From positions 1 through 37,204 of the forward strand of contig JAISKT010000039.1 in assembly GCA_031261295.1 (NCBI GenBank): 37,204 bases of DNA, written 5' to 3'. Positions 18,603-26,798 of this stretch are shown piece after piece (within the stretch, counting starts at the first letter, position 1; each line of letters begins with the position of its first letter). The notes below the pieces were generated by a model, which did not search any database, had not been told where the DNA came from, and worked only from the letters and a program-made list of their open reading frames with translations. A program made the position numbers and the translations under genes. This stretch comes from Candidatus Symbiothrix sp. (GTDB lineage Bacteria > Bacteroidota > Bacteroidia > Bacteroidales > Azobacteroidaceae).

Positions 18603-19883
18603 CTATTCATCATTTTGTTTTAAACAATTCTCTAATTGTTTCATGCTTTCATGGAATAATCTTCTACCTTCTTCAATACTCATATATCTTACAGTAGTGA
18701 TAGTATCCATGACATCTGCCGCCACTTCCTTTTTCGACTTCAACGGAAACGCTTTTGCATTTCCTTCGGCATCAATTATCGTTATTTTATTGGTGTCTTC
18801 CCGGAAGCCGGCGCCGGCATCCCGTAGAGAATTCAGCACAATAAAATCCAGGTTTTTCTTCTGCAATTTTTCTTTTGCATTGGGGAGTTCATTGTCTGTT
18901 TCCAAGGCAAAACCCACCAACACTTGATTCTCTTTTTTTATTTCCCCTAACGATTTCGCAATATCCGGATTGGGCGTCAATTCCAATGTAAGCGACTCCC
19001 CGGACTTGCGTTTCAGTTTGTTTTCCGAATAATGAACCGGTTTGTAATCGGCTACGGCTGCACAAAGAATACCTGTATCTGTCTCCGGGAAATGAGCCAG
19101 AGCTGCCTGGTGCATTTCTTCCGCCGATTCAACGTTTATCCGCTTGATATTCGGATGAATCGTTTCCAATCTGACCGGCCCGGTAATCAAAATGACTTCC
19201 GCTCCTCTTGCCGCACATTCTTCCGCCAGGGCAAAACCCATTTTACCGGAAGAATAATTACTTATATAACGTACGGGATCTATCTTTTCATACGTGGGAC
19301 CCGCCGTTATCAGCACTTTTTTTTGGGTAAGTTGCACTTTTTTTTCAAAAAAAGTTTCAAGGACTTTGACAATCGTATCCGGTTCTTCCATCCGGCCTTT
19401 CCCTTCCAATGCGCTTGCCAGAAAACCGGTGGCCGGTTCAATAATCTGATTTCCGTACGATTTCAGTTTCTCCAAGTTTTGTTGCGTACTCGGATGCGCA
19501 TACATATCCAAATCCATGGCGGGAGCGATAAATACCGGCGCTTTCATCGACAGATAAGTCGTGATAAGCATGTTGTCTGCAATTCCGTTCGCCATTTTGC
19601 CAATGGTAGCTGCCGTAGCGGGAGCAATCAGCATCAAGTCGGCCCAAAGACCTATATCTACATGGCTGTGCCAGGTTCCGTCGTTGGCTGTAAAAAACGC
19701 GCTGACTACCGGCTTTTGCGTCAAAGCAGACAAGGTAACGGGCGTAATAAACTCTTTTCCGGCAGGCGTGATAACGACTTGCACTTCCGCTCCTTTTTTT
19801 ATCAAGGCGCGGCAAAGACAGGCTGCTTTGTAAGCCGCTATACTTCCCGTAATCCCCAATACAATTTTTTTTCCTGCTAACAT
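18603..19883 (-). CDS. coaBC: Bifunctional phosphopantothenoylcysteine decarboxylase / phosphopantothenate-cysteine ligase
   Basis: LGITGSIAAYKAACLCRAL, MLIAPATAATIGKMANGIADN, VLITAGPTYEKIDPVRYISNYSSGKMGFALAEE. Confidence 0.95.
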   Translation of the reverse strand: MLAGKKIVLGITGSIAAYKAACLCRALIKKGAEVQVVITPAGKEFITPVTLSALTQKPVVSAFFTANDGTWHSHVDIGLWADLMLIAPATAATIGKMANGIADNMLITTYLSMKAPVFIAPAMDLDMYAHPSTQQNLEKLKSYGNQIIEPATGFLASALEGKGRMEEPDTIVKVLETFFEKKVQLTQKKVLITAGPTYEKIDPVRYISNYSSGKMGFALAEECAARGAEVILITGPVRLETIHPNIKRINVESAEEMHQAALAHFPETDTGILCAAVADYKPVHYSENKLKRKSGESLTLELTPNPDIAKSLGEIKKENQVLVGFALETDNELPNAKEKLQKKNLDFIVLNSLRDAGAGFREDTNKITIIDAEGNAKAFPLKSKKEVAADVMDTITTVRYMSIEEGRRLFHESMKQLENCLKQNDE

Positions 19884-19996
19884 AAGACCTTAAAACTTAA
19901 AAAACGCTGCAAGTTAGCCATTTTTCATAAGTTCCGCAACGATTTGCACCGTTCTTTTGTTTATTATAAAATATAACACATCTAATTAGATAAATT

Positions 19997-21337
19997 ATGA
20001 AAATGAGAAAATTATTTTTTATCACCTCTTTACTGATCATTCCATTTTGTTTGAATGCCCGGGAACCCAATCCATTGGCGGTTGAAAATCAATTTCCCGG
20101 CAATTCCGATGCTTTAAAAGTGTATAAGTCGGCTGCTAAAGAACAAGCAGATACAACAACGGCTGCGATACGAACCTCCTGGATTGCCAACAGGCCGGGA
20201 GACAACTGGTTTTTTTCCTTGTCCGCAGGAGCAGCTCATTTGCTGAGCGAGGAAACCCGTTATTTACCTGCAGGCAGCCAATTGAATCCTACCTATGGCT
20301 TTGCTTTTGGTAAATGGATGTCGCCCGTATGGGGATTGCGCCTGAATGTCACCGGGGCAAAATTGAATGGTTTCGCTACCTGGTTTGATGACCGGGGATA
20401 TGGAGAATGGTATGTAGGGGATCAACATCCGAACATTTATAATGTGAAGAGCACCAATACGTATGTTTCCGCCCATACGGAGGAAGGCGCCGCTTTTGTC
20501 AAAGAAAGATTCCTGAATACCGACAAACTGATTCATACCGGCCATGGCGATGGTTACGGATATGACTTTATGTATATGGGCGTTTCGCTTGATTTTTTGC
20601 TTAACCTGAAGAATACGTTCAAGGCTTATAACCCGAAAGCCTTTTTTAATCCGGTAATATATGGCGGTTTTGGATATGCCCATACATTCAAGGAAGATCA
20701 CCGGACGGCCGTTAATAATATCATGGAGAAAATAGGCGGTATGGCGAATTTTCGTCTAAGCGACAACTGCCAACTCTTCTTAGATGTGCAATTCCTCTTT
20801 TTACCTGAAATATTTGACCGGCGGGCGGGCGCTCACCTGACACAAGATATGGTTGATAATTACACCATTGGTTTTACTTACCAGTTCAATTTCAGGCATT
20901 TCATCAAATCGCCGGTTTATGAAATTAAAGCGGTTGAGACATTAACCGACCGGGTCAACGAATTGCGAAGCCGTTCGGAAGCAGCAAGTCCTTCGGATGT
21001 GATAAGTAAGGAAAAATCTCCGGTAGATCCGGTATTTTTTGAACTGGGCAGTTATGAACTGGGTTATTCCCAGCTAATTAGCATACGGAAAGCGGCCATG
21101 TATCTATACAATCATCCGAAATCCAAAATCCGGATAGAAGGTTATGCGGATAAGAATGCCGGTACTCCGGAGCTTAATTTGAAATTAGCTCAAAATCGCG
21201 CCAATGCGGTGGGCAATGCCTTGTTTGAGAATTTTGGGATAGACCGTAACCGGCTTATTATTAAATACTTTGGGGATACGGTACAACCCTTTGAAGAAGG
21301 ACGTCAAAATCGAGTGGCCATCCTCGTTATCCCGTAA
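19997..21337 (+). CDS. OmpA-family outer-membrane protein
   Basis: Signal peptide, beta-barrel region, C-terminal OmpA domain (KIRIEGYADKNAGTPELNLKLAQNRANAVGNALFENFGIDRNRL). Confidence 0.85.
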   Translation: MKMRKLFFITSLLIIPFCLNAREPNPLAVENQFPGNSDALKVYKSAAKEQADTTTAAIRTSWIANRPGDNWFFSLSAGAAHLLSEETRYLPAGSQLNPTYGFAFGKWMSPVWGLRLNVTGAKLNGFATWFDDRGYGEWYVGDQHPNIYNVKSTNTYVSAHTEEGAAFVKERFLNTDKLIHTGHGDGYGYDFMYMGVSLDFLLNLKNTFKAYNPKAFFNPVIYGGFGYAHTFKEDHRTAVNNIMEKIGGMANFRLSDNCQLFLDVQFLFLPEIFDRRAGAHLTQDMVDNYTIGFTYQFNFRHFIKSPVYEIKAVETLTDRVNELRSRSEAASPSDVISKEKSPVDPVFFELGSYELGYSQLISIRKAAMYLYNHPKSKIRIEGYADKNAGTPELNLKLAQNRANAVGNALFENFGIDRNRLIIKYFGDTVQPFEEGRQNRVAILVIP

Positions 21338-21346
21338 AAAACAACG

Positions 21347-21384
21347 AATCCGTCATTTCTCGCATACACTCGAAATGACGGATT
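21347..21384 (+). terminator. Hairpin AATCCGTCATTTC-N12-GAAATGACGGATT
   Basis: 13-bp inverted repeat just downstream of the ompA-like gene. Confidence 0.65.
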
Positions 21385-21414
21385 TGCAAACTTTTTGGAC
21401 AGCTTCTTTTAAAT

Positions 21415-21930
21415 TTACAGCAGTTTTTCCAGGTATTGGAGAAACTCGTTGTTTGTCCAATTGCCGCTGAAGTAGGCGCCGTTTACAAAAAAGGAGGGTG
21501 TACTATCCACTTTTGCTTTATCACCGGAAGCAACATCTGCATTGACCTTATCCACTGTTGGTTTGCTTCCAAAATCTTTCTCGAATTTGGCTTTATCCAA
21601 ACCGATGGATGCAGCATATTGCACCAAGGAAGCATCATCTAAACGCCGTTGATTTTCAAAAATAATATCGTGCATTTCCCAGAATTTACCTTCCAGGCCG
21701 GCAGTTTCCGCGGCGATGGCAGCATGAACGGCATGCTCATGCAACTCTTGCAAAGGATAATTCCGGAAAACAAATTGCAGTTTATCACCCAATTTCTGTT
21801 GCAATTTTTTTACAATATAATACGCTTCCCCGCAATATGGGCATTGATAATCTCCGTACTCCACTAATGTAATCGGCGCACCCGATGCCCCTTGTGCATG
21901 ATCCGAACTTGTTACTTTTTCCAAACTCAT
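21415..21930 (-). CDS. DsbA-family thioredoxin-fold protein
   Basis: VEYGDYQCPYCGEAYYIVKKL CXXC motif and STPSFFVNGAYFSG. Confidence 0.88.
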   Translation of the reverse strand: MSLEKVTSSDHAQGASGAPITLVEYGDYQCPYCGEAYYIVKKLQQKLGDKLQFVFRNYPLQELHEHAVHAAIAAETAGLEGKFWEMHDIIFENQRRLDDASLVQYAASIGLDKAKFEKDFGSKPTVDKVNADVASGDKAKVDSTPSFFVNGAYFSGNWTNNEFLQYLEKLL

Positions 21931-22020
21931 AATTATTAATTTTTTTAGTGTTCTTTCTGATAGAACATTTTACAGCCCGGAATGTTTTGGAGAAGCGTTA
22001 AGTGAATCTTAATTATTTGC

Positions 22021-22887
22021 TTAAAGCAGATTGATACATTTTTTCAAACTCAGCTCCCATTCCGGCACAATAATCCCAAACGTTTCTTTTATCTTCGTTT
22101 TATCTAAAACGCTATACATGGGCCGGGTAGCTTTCGTCGGATACTGATCGGTAGGAATCGGATGTACCGTACAACCGGTTATCCCCGCCAACTGAAAGAT
22201 TTTTTCGGTAAAATCAAACCAAGTCGTAATTCCTTCATTACTATAATGATAAACGCCGGAAGGAAAAGTTTTTTCTTTTTCAGTGTAAACAATAATGGAT
22301 AAAATGGCTTGCGCCAAGTCGGCGGCATACGTAGGTGTTCCTTTTTGGTCGTAAACGACGTTCAATTCCGGGCGTTCTTTGCCCAGACGAAGCATCGTTT
22401 TTACAAAATTATTTCCATAAATGGAATATAACCAAGCGGTTCGGATAATGATGCTTTCCGGACAAATAGCCAATAATGCCTCTTCTCCCTCGCGTTTGCT
22501 TTTCCCGTAAACCGACTGGGGATGGGTCGTGTCCGTTTCCTTGTAAGGAGCGGTTGCCCGGCCGTCGAATACGTAGTCGGTCGATACATGGATAATCCGG
22601 GCTTTTCCTTTGGCTGCTTCCGCCAGGTTTTTGACCGCATCCCGGTTGATTTTGTAACACAATTCCACATCGTCTTCCGCTTTATCGACAGCTGTATAGG
22701 CGGCGCAATTGACGATGTAATCTATTTTTTTGTCCTGAACAATTTTTACAACTGCTTCTTTTTGAGTCAAATCCAATGTGTCCACGTCGGTCGGAATAAA
22801 ATTAAATTCGGGATATTGGGCGTACAATACTTCTAATTCACTGCCTAATTGTCCTTTTGCACCTGTAATGAGGATGTTTTTTGTCAT
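22021..22887 (-). CDS. rfbD: dTDP-4-dehydrorhamnose reductase
   Basis: ITGAKGQLGSEL, VNCAAYTAVDKAEDD, HVSTDYVFDG, YGKSKREGE motifs. Confidence 0.93.
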   Translation of the reverse strand: MTKNILITGAKGQLGSELEVLYAQYPEFNFIPTDVDTLDLTQKEAVVKIVQDKKIDYIVNCAAYTAVDKAEDDVELCYKINRDAVKNLAEAAKGKARIIHVSTDYVFDGRATAPYKETDTTHPQSVYGKSKREGEEALLAICPESIIIRTAWLYSIYGNNFVKTMLRLGKERPELNVVYDQKGTPTYAADLAQAILSIIVYTEKEKTFPSGVYHYSNEGITTWFDFTEKIFQLAGITGCTVHPIPTDQYPTKATRPMYSVLDKTKIKETFGIIVPEWELSLKKCINLL

Positions 22888-22894
22888 AATTTAT

Positions 22895-22912
22895 TACTTT
22901 TGTACAAAAGTA
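22895..22912. promoter_or_regulatory. 18-bp perfect palindrome TACTTTTGTACAAAAGTA: face-to-face -7 boxes
   Basis: TACTTTTG on + (22895-22902) and on - (22912-22905) between divergent rfbD and MBL-fold genes; minus -33 TTTG at 22934-22931 (N18). Confidence 0.7.
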
Positions 22913-22918
22913 CGAAAT

Positions 22919-23719
22919 ATGTGGCAATATCAAATCTTGGAGACAGGCTTTTTTTACGCAGACGGCGGCGCCATGTTTGGCGCCATACCCAAGAGGGCGT
23001 GGAGCCGGAAGTATCCTTCCGATGAACAAAACGGTTGTGTCTTGGCCATGAACTGCCTTTTGGTTTGGAATAATGAAAAAGTCGTTTTATTGGATACCGG
23101 CGTAGGAAACAAAGATGTAGGAAAACTTTCGTATTACCGCTTTTTTGACACTGAAAATATCACGGATTTAGTGCGTAAACAAGGTTTTGAACCGGAACAA
23201 ATCACCGATGTGGTTCTTTCGCATCTTCATTTTGACCATTGCGGCGGTTGCACATACAAAGATGAAAAAGGAAATTTAAAAATCACTTTCCCAAATGCAA
23301 ATCATTGGGTAAGCGCTTCTCAATGGAACAATTACCTGCATCCGAATGCATTGGAAAAAGATTCTTTCCGTTTGCAGGATGTGATGCCGGTGAAAGAAGC
23401 CGGATTGTTGCAATTAGTAGATACGGATATTGAACTGTATCCGGGTTTTAACATCAGTCTTTATGACGGCCACACCGCCGGTCAATTGGTTGTTTCTTTT
23501 ATATCGGAAAAGGAACAAACCGTGTTATTCCCGAGCGATGTGATTCCGACCAAGGCGCATTTGTCCAACGAGTGGATTTCGGCTTACGATACGCATCCGT
23601 TGAAATCGTTGGCAGCAAAAATCAAAATTAAAAAAGAGACGGAGAGCAAAAATACCTGCATGGTGTTTTACCATGATGCTTATCATCCACGAATTACACG
23701 AATTAACCCGAAAGAGTAA
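22919..23719 (+). CDS. MBL-fold metallo-hydrolase
   Basis: LSHLHFDHCGG motif, DTGVGNKD, DGHTAGQLV; start at MWQYQIL. Confidence 0.9.
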   Translation: MWQYQILETGFFYADGGAMFGAIPKRAWSRKYPSDEQNGCVLAMNCLLVWNNEKVVLLDTGVGNKDVGKLSYYRFFDTENITDLVRKQGFEPEQITDVVLSHLHFDHCGGCTYKDEKGNLKITFPNANHWVSASQWNNYLHPNALEKDSFRLQDVMPVKEAGLLQLVDTDIELYPGFNISLYDGHTAGQLVVSFISEKEQTVLFPSDVIPTKAHLSNEWISAYDTHPLKSLAAKIKIKKETESKNTCMVFYHDAYHPRITRINPKE

Positions 23720-23745
23720 TTTGTGCTAATTCGTGTAATTAGTGG
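23687..23745. repeat. Palindromic repeat CCACGAATTACACGAATTA...TAATTCGTGTAATTAGTGG
   Basis: 19-bp arms with one mismatch; the MBL stop codon lies in the loop. Confidence 0.85.
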
Positions 23746-23772
23746 ACAACAAACAATTAAAATAAATTAAAA

Positions 23773-24513
23773 ATGAAACGGTTTACTCCTTTATTTATCG
23801 CTTGCTTTATCGCATTCCCTTTGCTGCATTCCTGTTTGTCAGGCAATTTCAAGGAAATAAAAGGGAATTACACCATCGTCAATGAAAAAATCGCTATTGA
23901 TGATTACGAAGGAATCATTTTGGGCGTACCCGCAGAAGTGATTTATCAACAGATTTCGCAAGCAGAACCATTCTTGCAAGTGTTGGTGGACGAAAACATT
24001 CTTCCGCGGTTGAAAATTTCGGTGGAGGATCATTGTTTGGTCATCTCTCAAAACACCGATTCCATGTTGCGGCCGACTCAATTCAAAATTTACACCAATT
24101 CGCGAAGTTTGTGTAAAGTAGAAATAGCGGGAACCGGCAATATTCTAATGGAAAAAGAAGTGAATTCCCAGGATATGGACATCCTTATTTCAGGAGTCGG
24201 GAATGTAAAAACCGACAGCCTGTATTGTGAAATCCTAAAGGTAAAAATAACGGGAGCAGGTGATGCTGAAATCAATGGCGCAGCGACTAACGCCACGTTC
24301 TCCATTGATGGAACAGGAAGCATCAAGGCGTTTGGGTACTTGGTTCAAGACTTGAATTGCAGCATCAATGGCGCCGGCGATGTGGAGGCATACGTTTCTA
24401 AAAACTTGAATGCGAATGTTTCGGGAGTAGGAAATTTGAGGTACAAGGGAAATCCGGAAACCGTTGTGACTAATATCAACGGAGTAGGAGATATTCGGAA
24501 GACAAATGAATGA
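23773..24513 (+). CDS. DUF2807 (GIN domain) lipoprotein
   Basis: Lipobox LLHSC; repeated GxGxxx beta-helix pattern (ISGVGNVKTDSL, ITGAGDAEINGAA, INGAGDVEAYV, VSGVGNLRYKG). Confidence 0.85.
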   Translation: MKRFTPLFIACFIAFPLLHSCLSGNFKEIKGNYTIVNEKIAIDDYEGIILGVPAEVIYQQISQAEPFLQVLVDENILPRLKISVEDHCLVISQNTDSMLRPTQFKIYTNSRSLCKVEIAGTGNILMEKEVNSQDMDILISGVGNVKTDSLYCEILKVKITGAGDAEINGAATNATFSIDGTGSIKAFGYLVQDLNCSINGAGDVEAYVSKNLNANVSGVGNLRYKGNPETVVTNINGVGDIRKTNE

Positions 24514-24527
24514 CGGTTTGATTGCGG

Positions 24528-24586
24528 ATAATCTATAATAATTAACCTGAGTTCCTTATCCGGAACTCAGATTAATTATAGATTAT
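24528..24586. terminator. Long hairpin ATAATCTATAATAATTAACCTGAGTTCC...CGGAACTCAGATTAATTATAGATTAT
   Basis: Near-complete 25-bp stem with 5-nt loop directly after DUF2807 gene. Confidence 0.8.
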
Positions 24587-24708
24587 AAAGACATAATTCA
24601 TTAAAAGAAAAAGCGTTAGGAACTTTTATTCTTGTACCCGAAACTTCGACAATTTCAAAAACGAACAAGAATAAGTAAGACGTATGCTACCCTTACCTTT
24701 TTTTATTA

Positions 24709-24739
24709 TTTCCGGGGTTGGGTCGAGCAACCCCGGAAA
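24709..24739. other. 12-bp perfect hairpin TTTCCGGGGTTG-GGTCGAG-CAACCCCGGAAA
   Basis: Located 3' of the minus-strand surface-protein operon. Confidence 0.85.
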
Positions 24740-24811
24740 GTCAAGAGCGTACAATACCTAATCACAATAAAATTATGATTTAAAGCCACTCATTTGATAG
24801 CGACGGTGGTT

Positions 24812-25711
24812 TCACTGTTTCAATAAGCACGGCCTTAGGATGTTTTCACCAATGTCGAATTCGCTGCTCCAACTTATGAGGCTGAGGACACCCGTCCCAC
24901 ATTGGCTGTAGGCGGAGACCGACCCTGAAGTCCATATTTGCCCCGATTTTCCCGGCCAAAATACGTCATAGTTGTAATAAGTCGTCACCCCATTGACTGG
25001 CCTATTTTCATACGGCATGCATTCACTCGATTTCATCATTCCCACATAGTAGTATCTCGCGTCAGGATTAGTGCTGTATATATATTGACCCGACACTTCA
25101 ACGTTCACAACAGTGATTGAACTGTGATCTTCATGTCCACCGTCTGTGGTTGTCACCGTAATGGTAGCACTACCATTTCCTATAGCCGTTACCAAACCGC
25201 TTGCACTAACCGTTGCCACAGCTGTATTGCTTGATTCCCAGGTCACGGCTTTGTTTGTGGCAGTAGTTGGAGCTACCGTAGCAGTCAACTGTTGGGTGGT
25301 CAAAGTAGTAAATGCTTTTGAAGTCGGGCTTACCGTTACACCGGTAACCGGGACAGCGGCGTTTATAACATGCCACTGCGCTCCATCCCACACATAAAGA
25401 CCTGCGCCATCGGCCAGTTCGCCGTTCGTATTATACACGATCAAGCCTTGCAAATCGCTATCAACGATAGAAGCCTTGTTGGTAAATACATCCGGAATTT
25501 CATTGAGGTTGTCAATATTTACGTTTAAAGGGAGTAAGCCGAGATTTGACCCTTCAGGAGTCGTCAAATCCAGCAATGCTCCCGTCACAGCGCTCTCCGT
25601 TCCGCCGATATGTACCTGCGCTTGCATTGCAGCAGGCAAAACCAGCCATAAGGCGGCAAAACATGCCGCCCAAAGTTTTTTTGTTCTCTGTTTCATCTTC
25701 ATTCTTTTCAT
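24812..25711 (-). CDS. Secreted surface protein: N-terminal surface domain + BIG2 Ig-like domain + C-terminal unknown domain
   Basis: Signal peptide; QVHIGGTESAVTGALLDL...GLIVYNTNGELADGAGLYVWDGAQW; BIG2 repeat VTGVTVSPTSKAFTTLTTQQLTATVAPTTATNKAVTWESSNTAVATVSASGLVTAIGNGSATITVTTTDG. Confidence 0.75.
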   Translation of the reverse strand: MKRMKMKQRTKKLWAACFAALWLVLPAAMQAQVHIGGTESAVTGALLDLTTPEGSNLGLLPLNVNIDNLNEIPDVFTNKASIVDSDLQGLIVYNTNGELADGAGLYVWDGAQWHVINAAVPVTGVTVSPTSKAFTTLTTQQLTATVAPTTATNKAVTWESSNTAVATVSASGLVTAIGNGSATITVTTTDGGHEDHSSITVVNVEVSGQYIYSTNPDARYYYVGMMKSSECMPYENRPVNGVTTYYNYDVFWPGKSGQIWTSGSVSAYSQCGTGVLSLISWSSEFDIGENILRPCLLKQ

Positions 25712-26040
25712 TAATTTTTCTTCCAAATCGGTTTCCATCCGTCTGTTGCACCCGTCCAGATATAAATACCTTCCGCGCCGATTGCGGTATTATATACAAT
25801 CAGTCCGACAAGTTTGGTAGCCGCATCAGGTTCCGTAGAAAACGCTTCCACACTGTTTAATGTCAAACTGTTTACTTTAGGCAATAACAGACCACCTACA
25901 TAACCATTCCCATTGTTCAAATCCAGGACAGCGCCTTGGGTGGGTACATCCGTATCAACTCCACCGATACGCACTTGTGCATTCACACTGGTTGCACCCA
26001 TAACGATGAGTGTCAGCACTAAAAAAATCATCTTTTTCAT
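25711..26040 (-). CDS. Secreted short paralogue of the N-terminal domain of the downstream gene
   Basis: MKKMIFLVLTLIVMGATSVNAQVRIGGVDTDVPTQGAVLDL...LVGLIVYNTAIGAEGIYIWTGATDGWKPIW; start codon chosen at signal peptide. Confidence 0.7.
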   Translation of the reverse strand: MKKMIFLVLTLIVMGATSVNAQVRIGGVDTDVPTQGAVLDLNNGNGYVGGLLLPKVNSLTLNSVEAFSTEPDAATKLVGLIVYNTAIGAEGIYIWTGATDGWKPIWKKN

Positions 26041-26247
26041 ATTACTTGTATAATTTAAATTTGTATTTCGTATAAGACGCATAGCGCCTGTTTTATAAAA
26101 GGGCAAGGCAACCGGTAATTATAAATTTAATAAGAATGAAAAAAATCTTGTGGTTGCCTGTACCCTAAGTGATGGGCGGGCGCGTTCAAACAGTTAAAAA
26201 TGAGAGCGAAAAAACCATTGAACTGACACACCCGCCAATTTCCTTTG

Positions 26248-26335
26248 CCCGTCATTTCGAACGAAGTGAGAAATCTAAAGCTAAGCCGTAAGCCCTACGG
26301 AACACCATAGATTTCTCGCTACGCTCGAAATGACG
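26248..26335. repeat. Palindromic repeat CGTCATTTCGAACGAAGTGAGAAATCT...AGATTTCTCGCTACGCTCGAAATGACG
   Basis: ~27-bp arms, imperfect inverted repeat. Confidence 0.85.
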
Positions 26336-26433
26336 ATTGTATGTGTTTGTGAAAATACATCTGACTTGTTCTGCATGTCTGTAGAATTTATGCCTCCAAG
26401 TCCCTGAGAAGCGGTTATTTAAAATAAAAAACG

Positions 26434-26590
26434 TGGGACCCAAACTTTATTTGTGACAGAGGTTTTCGACGACCCACACAATCAAATAAGTTAGACCCAC
26501 GAATCAACGTGAGCGCTAAACTATTTATTCTTGATTGTGTAGAAGTGTCGAAATTTCTGTCACAAGAATAAAAGCTTACGCTTTTTTTTA
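26434..26590 (+). ncRNA. Candidate structured element: ~135-nt imperfect palindrome ending in AAAAGC-TTAC-GCTTTT-TTTT
   Basis: TTTATTTGTGACAGAggttTTCGAC...CACACAATCAA pairs with TTGATTGTGTagaagtGTCGAAatttCTGTCACAagaATAAA; T-rich 3' end. Could equally be a DNA element. Confidence 0.35.
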
Positions 26591-26798
26591 TTTTATAAAA
26601 TACTATCTATTTTGTAATAATAGTTGTTTAATTAATTGACAAAAGTAGTAATTGTTTTCATATAAACAAAGGAATTACCAAAATTTAACGAATGAATAAA
26701 TTATAACAAACTAATATAACAACCCAAACAGCCACAACGGAATTTTATTCCGGCGTATGGATGTCGAACCGGATCAACAATAAAATCCAAAAAACTAC

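Larger units (their letters stand above)
24608..26587. repeat. ~2-kb segment bounded by ~47-bp imperfect inverted repeats
   Basis: Left AAAAAGCGTTAGGAACTTTTATTCTTGTACCCGAAACTTCGACAATTTC; right (minus) AAAAAGCGTAAGCTTTTATTCTTGTGACAGAAATTTCGACACTTC. Confidence 0.7.

Noticed and set aside
19032-19880. 282-aa + strand ORF
   Set aside because: Entirely antisense to coaBC, which has clear catalytic motifs; composition-driven open frame.
26101-26165. Inverted repeat GGGCAAGGCAACC...GGTTGCCTGTACCC
   Set aside because: Only a 7-bp core stem with a long loop; not strong enough alone, though it lies within the candidate cassette.
26434-26495. Integron attC site (ACCCAAAC...GTTAGAC)
   Set aside because: GTTAGAC fits GTTRRRY, but the left box has an extra A, the other two hairpin copies do not fit, and no integrase or cassette array is visible. 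A HattCI/IntegronFinder run would decide.
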